Assembly: GCF_026586805.1 (NCBI RefSeq)
Contig: NZ_JAPFHA010000012.1
Coordinates: forward strand, 81,599-145,598
Reading direction: 5' to 3'
From: Niveibacterium sp. 24ML
GTDB taxonomy: Bacteria > Pseudomonadota > Gammaproteobacteria > Burkholderiales > Rhodocyclaceae
DNA length: 64,000 nucleotides
Below the pieces are notes generated by a model. That model was not told the origin of the DNA. It saw only the letters and a list, made by a program, of their open reading frames with translations, and made no database searches. Positions 18,183 to 26,706 of this stretch are shown piece by piece. The position numbers and the translations under genes were made by a program. The number at the start of each line of letters is the position of its first letter. Within the stretch, counting starts at the first letter, position 1.

Positions 18183-19070
18183 ATGCTTCACGCGCCAGAG
18201 GCCGCCCCGCGGCCTGGGCGGGGCCTGCGCGCCGGCGCGGGCTTGCCGCTCAAGCCGCAGTATTTCGCCGCCGCGCGCGCACGCCCTGGCGCGGCGGCGT
18301 TCTACGAGGTACATGCCGAAAACTACCTGGGCACCGGCGGCCCGAACCAGCGCATGCTCGAATGGGTGCGCGACAACCACGGCCTGTCGATCCATGGCGT
18401 GGGGTTGTCGATCGGTGGCGAAGCGCCGCTCGACCCGACCCATCTTGAGCGCATCGCTGCGCTGCTGGAGCGCCACCCGCCAGACGAGTTTTCGGAGCAC
18501 CTGGCCTGGTCAAGTCACGGCGGGCAGTTCCTCAACGACCTGCTGCCCCTGCCCTACGACGCCGCCAGCCTGCAGCGCGTGTGCCAGCACATCGACCAGG
18601 TGCAGACGCGCTTGCGGCGGCGCATCCTGCTGGAGAACCCTGCGACTTACGTCGAGTTCGCGCAAAGCACCTACAGCGAAGTCGATTTCATTGGCGAGAT
18701 CGTCAAGCGCACGGGCTGCGGGCTCCTGCTCGATGTCAGCAACGCCCATGTTTCATGCAGCAATCATGGCCGCAACACGCAAGCCTACTTGCAGGCCTTG
18801 CCGCTTGCCGCGGTGAGGCAGATTCACCTGGCCGGCTTTGCCACCGAACACGACAGCGCCGGCGCGCCGCTGCTGATCGACACCCACGACCGCCGCGTGG
18901 CCGCCGAAGTGTGGGCGCTCTACCGTGGCCTGATCGCGCAACTCGGGCCCTTGCCCACCTTGATCGAATGGGACGCCGACCTGCCCGGCTTCGACGCCCT
19001 GTGCGACGAGGCCGACAAGGTGAGGGCCTGCCTCGAGCAATACAGCGGGCAGATCGGGCAAGCCGCATGA
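18183..19070 (+). CDS. bufB1: MNIO (DUF692) bufferin maturase
   Basis: Multinuclear non-haem iron oxygenase of 295 residues with a TIM-barrel fold that oxidises Cys residues in the precursor. Family motifs with metal-binding His/Glu/Asp are visible: FYEVHAENYLG (40-50), HGVGLSIGG (71-79), SEHLAWS, LLENPATY, LLLDVSNAHVSCSNHG, IHLAGF and IDTHDRRV, ending with LIEWDADLP. It acts in the cytoplasm before export of the precursor. ATGA overlap with the downstream DUF2063 gene. About 15 extra N-terminal residues precede the conserved barrel start compared with bufB2. Confidence 0.93.
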   Translation: MLHAPEAAPRPGRGLRAGAGLPLKPQYFAAARARPGAAAFYEVHAENYLGTGGPNQRMLEWVRDNHGLSIHGVGLSIGGEAPLDPTHLERIAALLERHPPDEFSEHLAWSSHGGQFLNDLLPLPYDAASLQRVCQHIDQVQTRLRRRILLENPATYVEFAQSTYSEVDFIGEIVKRTGCGLLLDVSNAHVSCSNHGRNTQAYLQALPLAAVRQIHLAGFATEHDSAGAPLLIDTHDRRVAAEVWALYRGLIAQLGPLPTLIEWDADLPGFDALCDEADKVRACLEQYSGQIGQAA

Positions 19071-19840
19071 GCCCGCACGACGCCTTCTTCGCAGCGCTGC
19101 ACCAGCCCGCCGCGGCCCCGCCCGCCGGGCTGCGCAGCTGGAACGGATCGGACCTCGGCCAGCGCTTTGCCGTCTATCGCAACAACCGGATCGTGTCGCT
19201 CACTGCGGCGCTCGCCGATGGCTTTCCGGTGCTGCAGCAACTCGTCGGTGACGCATGCTTCAACGCACTGGCGCGGCACTACATCGAAGCGCATCCGCCC
19301 GAATCCCCCGCCTTGTTCGAGTACGGCGAGGCGCTACCAGACTTCGTCGCGGCAAGCGCGCCGATGCGGCCCTACCCCTATCTGGCCGACATCGCGCGCC
19401 TTGAGTGGATGCGCACCCGTGCCTGGCACGCGGCCGATGCGCTGCCGCTGACGGCCGCGCAGTTCCAGGCCTGGCTGCAGACGCCGGAGACCTTGCCCGA
19501 GCGGCGCCTGCGCATGCACCCCTCACTGCAGATCCTCGACTCGGATTACGCCTGCTTCGACATCTGGCACGCACACCAGCAGGCAGAGCCGCCGCAAGGC
19601 TTCAACACCGAAGGCCCGCAGCAGGTGCTGGTGCTACGGCGAGCGGACACGGTTGAAGTCACGCTGATCGATCCCGGCGTGGCGGCGCTGATTCACGCGC
19701 TGGCGCGCGGTGCCACGCTCGGCGATGCCCTGCAGGCCGCATCCGGGCACGCACCGGGTTTTGAGCCGGCCGCCGCACTTGCCACCCTGATCCGCAGCCA
19801 ATGCTGCTGCGGCGCACCCCCCAGCCCGGAGCCCCACTGA
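19067..19840 (+). CDS. bufC1: DUF2063 bufferin maturase partner
   Basis: Partner protein of 257 residues. The N-terminal DUF2063 domain (about 1-100: LGQRFAVYRNNRIVSLTAALADGFPVLQQLVGDACFNALARHYI) is often labelled putative DNA-binding, but in MNIO systems it carries the recognition role for the precursor leader. The C-terminal half is beta-rich and less conserved. It overlaps bufB1 (ATGA) and the DoxX gene (TGATG), so the four genes are coupled. A complex with BufB1 is inferred from characterised MNIO-partner pairs. Confidence 0.9.
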   Translation: MSPHDAFFAALHQPAAAPPAGLRSWNGSDLGQRFAVYRNNRIVSLTAALADGFPVLQQLVGDACFNALARHYIEAHPPESPALFEYGEALPDFVAASAPMRPYPYLADIARLEWMRTRAWHAADALPLTAAQFQAWLQTPETLPERRLRMHPSLQILDSDYACFDIWHAHQQAEPPQGFNTEGPQQVLVLRRADTVEVTLIDPGVAALIHALARGATLGDALQAASGHAPGFEPAAALATLIRSQCCCGAPPSPEPH

Positions 19841-20367
19841 TGAATACCCTTGTACTCAGCCATGCGCTGATCCACGCCATCAAGGCCTTCAACCACATCG
19901 CCAGCCGCATCCCGGACTCGGCAATCGCCGTGCTGGGCCGCTTTTCAACGGCGGCGATCTTCTGGAAGTCCGGCCAGACCAAGATCGAGGGCTTCGCGCT
20001 GGATCTGGTCGACGGCACGCTGCAACTGGGCATGCCGAAGCTCTCTGAATCGGCCGTGGCGCTGTTTGCCGAGGAATACCGCCTGCCCTTGCTCGACCCC
20101 GGCGTCGCCGCCACCGCCGCGGCGCTGAGCGAGCATCTGTTTCCGATCCTGCTGCTGCTCGGGCTTGGCACCCGCTTTGCGGCTGCAGCCTTGCTGGGCA
20201 TGACGCTGGTGATCCAGCTCTTCGTCTACCCCGGCGCCTACCCCACGCATGGGGTATGGGCGGCAGTGCTGCTCTTCCTGCTTGCACGAGGAGGCGGCTG
20301 TTTGTCGCTCGATTACCTGATCGCCAAGCGCGCAGGCGGCAACGAAAAAACCGCCGGCGCAATGTAA
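19840..20367 (+). CDS. DoxX family membrane protein of the bufferin operon
   Basis: Inner-membrane protein of 175 residues with four hydrophobic segments (for example LSEHLFPILLLLGLGTRFAAAALLGM and HGVWAAVLLFLLARGGGCLSLDYLI), the DoxX/DUF6 layout. DoxX proteins accompany DUF2282-DUF692-DUF2063 operons (bufD/gigT); the function is unproven, with quinone-linked redox or membrane stress suggested. The ATG overlaps the bufC1 stop. Its own stop codon TAA lies within the TGTAAGGA block of the next promoter. Confidence 0.88.
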   Translation: MNTLVLSHALIHAIKAFNHIASRIPDSAIAVLGRFSTAAIFWKSGQTKIEGFALDLVDGTLQLGMPKLSESAVALFAEEYRLPLLDPGVAATAAALSEHLFPILLLLGLGTRFAAAALLGMTLVIQLFVYPGAYPTHGVWAAVLLFLLARGGGCLSLDYLIAKRAGGNEKTAGAM

Positions 20368-20391
20368 GGATTGATCGCGCAGCCCCGTCTA
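20363..20391 (+). promoter_or_regulatory. ECF-type promoter of bufferin operon 2
   Basis: TGTAAGGA (20363-20370), 15 bases, CGTCTA (20386-20391): identical blocks and spacing to the element before bufA1. It overlaps the stop codon of the DoxX gene. The -10 block ends 77 bases before the bufA2 ATG. A short inverted repeat CAGGC/GCCTG at about 20419-20432 lies in the untranslated leader. Confidence 0.75.
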
Positions 20392-20468
20392 CTCCCATGC
20401 ACAGCCCGTGCAGTTGCCAGGCGAGCTTGCCTGACGACACATCCACCAAGCACAGAGAGGTTTTCAAA

Positions 20469-20729
20469 ATGCAGAACATCAAATCCGGTCTTGCCATCGC
20501 CACCGCCGCCGCTGCGCTGTTTGCACTGGGCGCCGCCCCTCTGACGGCGGTCGCCGCTGAAGACGGCGGCGTCAAATGCGTGGGCGGAAACAGCTGCAAG
20601 GGCTCGTCGGAATGCAAGACCGCCAAGAATGAATGCAAGGGCCAGAACGGCTGCAAGGGCATGGGCTGGACGAAGACCAAGACGGCCGAGGAATGCACCA
20701 AGGCCGGCGGCAAGGTCGCCAAGTCGTAA
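20469..20729 (+). CDS. bufA2: BufA2-family periplasmic bufferin precursor
   Basis: Second RiPP metallophore precursor, 86 residues. A signal peptide (about 1-30, [15 protein letters not shown]) precedes a core with six Cys at 37, 43, 49, 56, 62 and 76, in a regular spacing of five to six residues between the first five (VKC, NSCKG, SECK, NECKG, NGCKG). The core is Lys/Gly-rich and clearly different from BufA1 although the arrangement is the same. AGAGG at 20456-20460 supports the ATG. A very stable hairpin separates it from its maturase gene. Confidence 0.9.
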   Translation: MQNIKSGLAIATAAAALFALGAAPLTAVAAEDGGVKCVGGNSCKGSSECKTAKNECKGQNGCKGMGWTKTKTAEECTKAGGKVAKS

Positions 20730-20735
20730 TCGGCA

Positions 20736-20760
20736 GGGGCCGGTTGCGACAACCGGCCCC
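20736..20760 (+). terminator. 11-bp perfect hairpin between bufA2 and bufB2
   Basis: GGGGCCGGTTG-CGA-CAACCGGCCCC starts 6 bases after the bufA2 stop. No T-run follows (the next bases are C-rich), so it is more likely an attenuator or 3' stabiliser for the precursor mRNA than a full terminator. The first operon has no counterpart: bufA1 and bufB1 are only 5 bases apart. Confidence 0.6.
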
Positions 20761-20805
20761 GCCTCCCTTCCGCCCCCTTCCACCCCCCTTGGCCCGGAGC
20801 ATTGC

Positions 20806-21642
20806 GTGAATCAGCCCCTTGCAGGATTCGGACTCGGCCTGCGGGTCGAGCACTACGGCGACTTCGTCGAGACGCGGCCCGCGGTGGATTGGCTCGAAGT
20901 CATCTCCGAAAACTACATGGTGCCGGGCGGCAAGCCCCTGCATTACCTGGACCGCATCCGGCGCGATTACCCGATGGTGATGCACGGCGTATCGCTATCA
21001 ATCGGCTCGACCGATCCGCTCGACCGCACTTACCTTGAAGCGCTCAAGGCGCTGGCGGACCGGGTTCAGCCGGCCTGGATCTCTGACCACCTGTGCTGGA
21101 CGGGCGTTGATCACCAGAACCTGCATGACCTGCTGCCAATGCCCTACACCGAGGCGGCCCTGCGCCACCTGTGCGACCGCATCCAACAGGTTCAGGAAGC
21201 GCTCGGGCGGCAGATCCTGCTGGAAAACGTTTCAAGCTACATCGGCTACGCGCAGGACGAGATCCCCGAATGGGAATTCGTGGCCGAGGTGGCAAAGCGG
21301 GCAGACTGCCTGCTCCTGCTGGACGTGAACAACGTCTACGTCAGCAGCGTGAACCATGGGTTTGACCCCCACCGTTACATCAGTGCAATGCCGCGCACGC
21401 GCGTGAGGCAAATCCACCTTGCCGGCCACGAAAACCACGGCAGCTACCTGATCGACACCCATGACCACCCGGTCTGCGACCCGGTATGGGCGCTCTACGA
21501 CTACACCTTGCAGGCCCTCGGCACGGTGCCCACGATGATCGAGCGCGACGCTCACATCCCGCCGCTTGATCAACTGCTGGCGGAGCTCGATCGCGCGCGC
21601 GCCATCGCAGCGCGGCATGCAAACGTGCGGGATGCAGCATGA
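20806..21642 (+). CDS. bufB2: MNIO (DUF692) bufferin maturase, second copy
   Basis: Second maturase, 278 residues, sharing the family signature set with bufB1: [71 protein letters not shown] and IDTHDHPV, ending with [10 protein letters not shown] chose the GTG at 20806, with GGAG at 20796-20799, because the upstream in-frame extension is low-complexity Arg/Pro sequence running through the hairpin. ATGA overlap with the following DUF2063 gene. Presumably specific for BufA2, given the divergence from bufB1 (inference). Confidence 0.92.
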   Translation: MNQPLAGFGLGLRVEHYGDFVETRPAVDWLEVISENYMVPGGKPLHYLDRIRRDYPMVMHGVSLSIGSTDPLDRTYLEALKALADRVQPAWISDHLCWTGVDHQNLHDLLPMPYTEAALRHLCDRIQQVQEALGRQILLENVSSYIGYAQDEIPEWEFVAEVAKRADCLLLLDVNNVYVSSVNHGFDPHRYISAMPRTRVRQIHLAGHENHGSYLIDTHDHPVCDPVWALYDYTLQALGTVPTMIERDAHIPPLDQLLAELDRARAIAARHANVRDAA

Positions 21643-22418
21643 GCGCGCTGGGCGACCTGCAACGCGGCCTGCGCGACGCGCTGATGACGGGGGATTGCCC
21701 TGCTGCGCTGATCACCGGGGGCGCCGGCGACACCGCGCAGCGCTTCGCGATCTACGCCCATGCCTATCGCGCCCGCCTGATCAGCGCACTGCGCGACAAC
21801 TACCCGGTGCTGTGGGCAGTGCTGGGCGACGAAGCCTTCGACACGCTGGCAAGTGGCTACCTCGCAACCTACCCTTCACGGCAGGCGTCGATCCGCTGGT
21901 TTGGCGCGCAGCTGCATGAGTACGTGAGCGCCAAGCCTGAGCACCTGCCGCATCCCGCGATTGCCGACCTGATCCGCATGGAGTGGGCATTGCGGGCGGC
22001 CTTCGATGCCGCCAACGAACTCCCGCTCATGCCAGCCGCGCTTGCGACCCTCGCGCCGGAAGACTGGCCCGCGCTGCGCCTGCGCGCGCACGCCTCGGTT
22101 TCACTCTTGCAGATGGGCTGGGCGGTGGAGCCACTCTGGCATGCGATCGAGCAGGATCCGGAGGGCGACACCGCAGCGCCCGAAGCCAGCCCGCACGCGC
22201 TGCTCATCTGGCGTAACGGCCTTGAAACCCGTTTTCGCACACTCGACTCGCCCTCCGCCGCTTTCCTGACGGCGCTGATTGCAGGCGAGCCCTTCGCCGC
22301 CGCATGCGAGGCCTGCGCCGCCCACTTGCCCGATGCAGGCAAAAGCAGCGAAGTCGTCGCTGGCGCCCTGCAACAGTTCATCCAGGACGGCATCTTCAGC
22401 GCCGCTCCCGCCTTCTAA
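21639..22418 (+). CDS. bufC2: DUF2063 bufferin maturase partner, second copy
   Basis: Partner protein of 259 residues with the DUF2063 N-terminal domain ([44 protein letters not shown], about 32-76), which parallels the same stretch of bufC1. The C-terminal half again differs. It overlaps the maturase by ATGA and ends the second operon, which has no DoxX gene of its own. Role inferred from other MNIO systems: precursor leader binding and delivery to the enzyme. Confidence 0.88.
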   Translation: MSALGDLQRGLRDALMTGDCPAALITGGAGDTAQRFAIYAHAYRARLISALRDNYPVLWAVLGDEAFDTLASGYLATYPSRQASIRWFGAQLHEYVSAKPEHLPHPAIADLIRMEWALRAAFDAANELPLMPAALATLAPEDWPALRLRAHASVSLLQMGWAVEPLWHAIEQDPEGDTAAPEASPHALLIWRNGLETRFRTLDSPSAAFLTALIAGEPFAAACEACAAHLPDAGKSSEVVAGALQQFIQDGIFSAAPAF

Positions 22419-22442
22419 GCAGCACCACCAGCACACCGCTGC

Positions 22443-22464
22443 AAGCCTTGTGGCACAAGGGCTT
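22443..22464 (+). terminator. Bulged hairpin after bufC2, weak terminator candidate
   Basis: AAGCCTTG / CAA-G-GGCTT with a TGGCA loop, 25 bases after the bufC2 stop. It is followed by ACCCCCTTT, not a clean T-run. Confidence 0.3.
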
Positions 22465-22502
22465 ACCCCCTTTGCGCGAAGGCAAATCTGCCTACGAATC
22501 CG

Positions 22503-22530
22503 CTTGAAACGCGGCGGGAAAGCCCTAGAT
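22503..22530 (+). promoter_or_regulatory. Sigma-32 heat-shock promoter of hsp20
   Basis: CTTGAAA (22503-22509), 13-base spacer, CCCTAGAT (22523-22530), very near the RpoH consensus CTTGAAA-N11-16-CCCCATNT. It is 63 bases upstream of the hsp20 start. Confidence 0.75.
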
Positions 22531-22592
22531 TTGAATCAGGAGAGCGGGCCACTGCCCGGCCCGATGACTCCGCGAACCCTATGGAGGACATC

Positions 22593-23006
22593 ATGGCCAA
22601 TCTGATCAAACGCGATCCGCTTGACGATTTCTTCCGTGGCTTCCTCGTACGCCCGGTTGATTTCGCCCAGGATGCCGACGCGCCAAGCATCAAGCTCGAC
22701 GTCAAGGAATCGGCGGAAAACTACACCGTTCATGCCGAACTGCCGGGCATGAAAAAGGACGATATCCATGTCCATGTCGACGGTCCGATCGTCTCGATCA
22801 CCGCTGAACGCAAGGAAGAAAAAGAAGTGAAAGAGGGCGAAAAGCTGCTGCGTACCGAACGTTACTTTGGCAAGGTCAGCCGCAGCTTCCAGCTTGCAAG
22901 TGAAGTGGATGACGCGCGCGCCACCGCGCGTTTCACCGACGGCGTGCTTGAACTGACGCTGCCAAAGAAAGCCACCACACAATCTCGCAGGCTCACGATC
23001 AACTGA
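22593..23006 (+). CDS. Small heat-shock protein Hsp20/alpha-crystallin
   Basis: ATP-independent holdase chaperone of 137 residues. The alpha-crystallin domain spans about 35-135 (IKLDVKESAENYTVHAELPGMKKDDIHVHVDG ... RSFQLASEVDDARATARFTDGVLELTLPKK), with the A-x-F-x-DGVLEL-x-LPK signature. The C-terminus is short (RRLTIN), with LTI as the inter-dimer I/V-x-I-like motif. The ATG at 22593 is preceded by GGAGG at 22583-22587, favouring it over the in-frame ATG 12 bases upstream. Heat-shock control fits the sigma-32 promoter. Confidence 0.95.
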   Translation: MANLIKRDPLDDFFRGFLVRPVDFAQDADAPSIKLDVKESAENYTVHAELPGMKKDDIHVHVDGPIVSITAERKEEKEVKEGEKLLRTERYFGKVSRSFQLASEVDDARATARFTDGVLELTLPKKATTQSRRLTIN

Positions 23007-23023
23007 CTTGGTGAGCAGCGTTG

Positions 23024-23060
23024 AACGGCGGAACGCGAAAGCCTTCCGCCGTTTTCGTTT
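23024..23060 (+). terminator. Rho-independent terminator of hsp20
   Basis: Perfect 10-base stem AACGGCGGAA / TTCCGCCGTT (23024-23033 / 23044-23053) followed by TTCGTTT, 17 bases after the hsp20 stop. Confidence 0.85.
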
Positions 23061-23083
23061 GCGCTAAACTCGCGGGGTTTTGA

Positions 23084-23995
<912 letters not shown>

Positions 23996-24015
23996 TCACC
24001 TTTGCCGGAACAAAA

Positions 24016-24043
24016 AAGGCCGCATCAGGTGCGGCCTTATTTT
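24016..24043. terminator. Bidirectional terminator between argB and the TPR gene
   Basis: AAAAGGCCGCA ... TGCGGCCTTATTTT: a 7-9 bp stem (GGCCGCA/TGCGGCC) with A-run on the left and T-run on the right, so it can serve argB (plus) and the convergent minus-strand operon. Confidence 0.85.
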
Positions 24044-24069
24044 CTGCTGTGATGCGCTGACAGTCATTT

Positions 24070-24849
24070 TCACTGCGCTTTGACGGCCTCGCTCTGATTC
24101 GCGCCATCGAGCACCGGCGCCGATTGCGCGCTGGCAGGCTCGGCAGCCTTCGTTTTCGGCGGCAAGTCCTTCCAGATGCCCGCCCGCTTGAGCTTTTCAC
24201 GCAAGCCCGGCAAGGGGTAATTGAGTGCATAGGCCATATGCGCGTACTTCAGGGAATCGTCGTAACGCTTCAGGTCAAAAAAGGCCAAACCCAGGTTGTA
24301 GTAAAGATTAGGATCCTCCGTTGCAGCCTTCTCGGCCTCCTGCAGCAATTTGATCGCCTCATCCCGTCTCCCTACCTTCAGCGTGTAAATCCCCCAGAGC
24401 ATCTTCACCACCGCATCATCGGGTCTAAAGCGCGCTCCCCGCTCAAACCAGCAATCAATGGTGTAGCGGGAGCCCCGTGGCTTGCTCGTCTTCTCCTTGA
24501 ACGACAAATTCATCATCGCAAGCAGCGCGCGGTGATGATTTGGAAAGGCACGCAACGTGTAGTCGATGTCTGCACCCGGGTTGACGCCGGTCTTTCCGCG
24601 CTTCAGCGTCTCGACTTCAGGCGTAAAGTGGGCCCCTTCCACCATACGGATCGGTAGGCCAAGCGCAGTGCGGCTACCTGCATTCTCGACCCGGTAATCG
24701 AACGGGCCGAAGTTGTTCGACAGCCCGCCGCACAGGAACCTCTCCTCTTGTGCACGCGCTGGCAGAACCACGGCGCCAAATAGCGCAAAGACGGCAGCCC
24801 ATCGGACCACCGCACGAAACGCGCTTACTGATAATGCGACTCTCGTCAT
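24070..24849 (-). CDS. Exported TPR protein of the exopolysaccharide locus
   Basis: Predicted periplasmic protein of 259 residues. A signal peptide at about 1-34 ends in VVLPARA. It is followed by a conserved-looking FLCGGLSNNFGPFDYRVEN and then two to three TPR units (VKMLWGIYTLKVGRRDEAIKLLQEAEKAA; PNLYYNLGLAFFDLKRYDDSLKYAHMAYALN), with a low-complexity Ala/Ser tail. I do not recognise a named family. Its ATG overlaps the stop of the acyltransferase gene (TAATG), so it is the last gene of the operon from 28642. It may be a scaffold for export or acylation; that is inference. Confidence 0.8.
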   Translation of the reverse strand: MTRVALSVSAFRAVVRWAAVFALFGAVVLPARAQEERFLCGGLSNNFGPFDYRVENAGSRTALGLPIRMVEGAHFTPEVETLKRGKTGVNPGADIDYTLRAFPNHHRALLAMMNLSFKEKTSKPRGSRYTIDCWFERGARFRPDDAVVKMLWGIYTLKVGRRDEAIKLLQEAEKAATEDPNLYYNLGLAFFDLKRYDDSLKYAHMAYALNYPLPGLREKLKRAGIWKDLPPKTKAAEPASAQSAPVLDGANQSEAVKAQ

Positions 24850-25931
24850 TATTTCATCCGCCCATTCAGCAGAAAACGAAGTGCACCGATACGCGCTATC
24901 AGAAAATGATGCGCAAGCACCGTTAGCGAAAACGTAAACGTGCAGACAAACAGGAACTTGATCCAGGCTGGCAAGCCAAGGTGCATGACCGCCAAGCCCA
25001 AGGCAATCACACACACATGGTGAAGCAAATAGATCGAGTAGCTCGCCGCCACGACAAGCCCGAGGCTTCGACTGCCATTCCTGAACAATACTTGGCAGAG
25101 CCGCAATACCGCGGCAATCAAGACCCAGACGATCAAGATATTTGCAGAATTTTTCAACTCTCCCTCCATGCCATTAAGTCTTGGTAACAAAACCTCCAGC
25201 ATCGGCCCTAGGATTGCAGCAAATATTATTGCTGGGATTGGCACTGAGTAATATTTCTGCCGCAACGACGGGAGGTTGAACATCAAAAATCCGGCGATGA
25301 AATATGGCAAACCGTTAGCCAAACGGAATAGCGTCGTCAACCCCATCAGGTCGAAATATCCTAATCCACTAACTCTGACAAGCAGCGATATTCCCATTGA
25401 AAAAACTGTCAGGAACAGCATCAGAAAGAACCAATGCACAGCTCCAAGGTAACGAAAAACAGCGCTGAATAGCATGCCATCAAACGCCACTTTGACAAGC
25501 CCGATAGATGGGAGCATCACGGCGAGATCGACGAGAAACCACAAATGATATAGCGGGGTGAGCTGTCCCCAAGGCGTAAGTGCCGTCCAGTCACCGCCCG
25601 CCATAACAAACTCCTGAACTCGATTGATGACCACCCAGGTAAACAGCAGTGGCACGCCAAGTCTCAAATATCGGTCCTTGAGGGTCCGTACGAAACCCAC
25701 CTTGGCATACGTTAGCCCACAAAAAAAACCGGACAGCCAGAAGAATCCTGGAACCCGAAATATATGAATGAAGGCCACCAACCAGTTGAACGCCGCATTT
25801 GACTCGGAATCCTTAACCAACCAGCCGGAACCCACCGCGTAGATGTTGCCTGTGTGCAACACAATTCCCAGCACCAACAAGGTGGCTCTAGCAGCATCCA
25901 GGGACCACTCACGCTGGCTACGCTGATTCAT
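24849..25931 (-). CDS. Acyltransferase-3 family membrane protein
   Basis: Polytopic inner-membrane O-acyltransferase of 360 residues with about ten hydrophobic segments. The family R-x10-H element is Arg15 ... His26 (RATLLVLGIVLH), and a second typical feature is PGFFWLSGFFCGL. It probably moves acyl groups across the membrane onto polysaccharide or lipid-linked sugars. Base composition is distinctly A+T-richer than flanking genes (for example around 25201-25400), suggesting separate ancestry. It overlaps the separate SGNH hydrolase gene by 14 bases, which suggests the two work as a split version of the AT3-SGNH acetylation enzymes. Confidence 0.9.
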   Translation of the reverse strand: MNQRSQREWSLDAARATLLVLGIVLHTGNIYAVGSGWLVKDSESNAAFNWLVAFIHIFRVPGFFWLSGFFCGLTYAKVGFVRTLKDRYLRLGVPLLFTWVVINRVQEFVMAGGDWTALTPWGQLTPLYHLWFLVDLAVMLPSIGLVKVAFDGMLFSAVFRYLGAVHWFFLMLFLTVFSMGISLLVRVSGLGYFDLMGLTTLFRLANGLPYFIAGFLMFNLPSLRQKYYSVPIPAIIFAAILGPMLEVLLPRLNGMEGELKNSANILIVWVLIAAVLRLCQVLFRNGSRSLGLVVAASYSIYLLHHVCVIALGLAVMHLGLPAWIKFLFVCTFTFSLTVLAHHFLIARIGALRFLLNGRMK

Positions 25932-26682
25932 TGCATTCTCGTTCTTTTCTCTGTTCCAGGCTGCCTTCGAGCGCTCCCCTTAATGCTTCGGCAAGCCTCG
26001 AATATCCTTTGGCAGACAAATGAATGCCGTCATCTTCGAGCAAAGTCTCACGCTCACCTTCAGACATCTGCAACGCAGTGGGGTGCGGCACGAACTTGCA
26101 CGACGGACGCTCCTTACACACAGACACAAGCTCCAGGTTCATGTGTTGAACGAGAGCCCTGACGCGGCCGTCGCACAACGACTCACTTTTCTTGCGCGAA
26201 GGAATCTGAACACCAACGAGCAAAAGCGGTGCGGCGCCTTGATCTAGCGCTACCAAAGCTCGCAGATTGTCGGCGCTCGGCGTTCTGCAATTCAACACGA
26301 TGTCGTTGAAACCGGCATTGATGACGATGGCCGAAGCCGATTTCAGCGATCGATACGATTTCGCGCGCGCAATTAGGCTCGCCAATCGTTCGCCACCAAC
26401 GCTTAAGCTCAACCCGTCGGGAACGACGAGCGAATGATCGAATCCCTGAAAGGTGCTTGTGCCGATAAAAACGACACGCCTCGATCCGCTCGCACCATCC
26501 AGACGTCTCAGGTGTCCCAGCATCGCGGCCTCGAATATCTCTTGCGTATTGACGCTCGTGCTTTTGAGAACGCCCAAATAGAATCCCAACATGAGCGACA
26601 GTGCCATTCCGCAGGCAGTCGCGGCGACAAACACAGGGGGTTTCAAGAGAATTTTCACGTTCGCTGAATCCTCGCACGCCAC
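25918..26682 (-). CDS. Membrane-anchored SGNH/GDSL hydrolase
   Basis: Protein of 254 residues. A transmembrane anchor at about 16-37 (FVAATACGMALSLMLGFYLGVL) puts the domain in the periplasm. SGNH blocks are visible: block I VVFIGTSTFQG (Ser nucleophile), block III INAGFND and block V DDGIHLS with the catalytic Asp-x-x-His. These enzymes remove or transfer acetyl groups on glycans. The GTG at 26682 gives the longest frame; a GTG at 26658 (then KILLKPP) with AGGA upstream is an equally good start. Next to the AT3 gene, which lacks its own SGNH domain. Confidence 0.85.
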   Translation of the reverse strand: MACEDSANVKILLKPPVFVAATACGMALSLMLGFYLGVLKSTSVNTQEIFEAAMLGHLRRLDGASGSRRVVFIGTSTFQGFDHSLVVPDGLSLSVGGERLASLIARAKSYRSLKSASAIVINAGFNDIVLNCRTPSADNLRALVALDQGAAPLLLVGVQIPSRKKSESLCDGRVRALVQHMNLELVSVCKERPSCKFVPHPTALQMSEGERETLLEDDGIHLSAKGYSRLAEALRGALEGSLEQRKERECNESA

Positions 26683-26706
26683 GCGGCCCTTACCGCACGT
26701 CGCACC

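Noticed and set aside
19067..19840. Reading the DUF2063 proteins as DNA-binding regulators
   Set aside because: The common label is misleading; in operons with a DUF692 enzyme and a Cys-rich precursor they fit the role of maturase partner.
22443..22464. Possible sigma-54 promoter (TGGCAC) upstream of hsp20
   Set aside because: The TGGCAC is not followed by GC at the required 10-base distance; the sequence is better explained as part of a hairpin.
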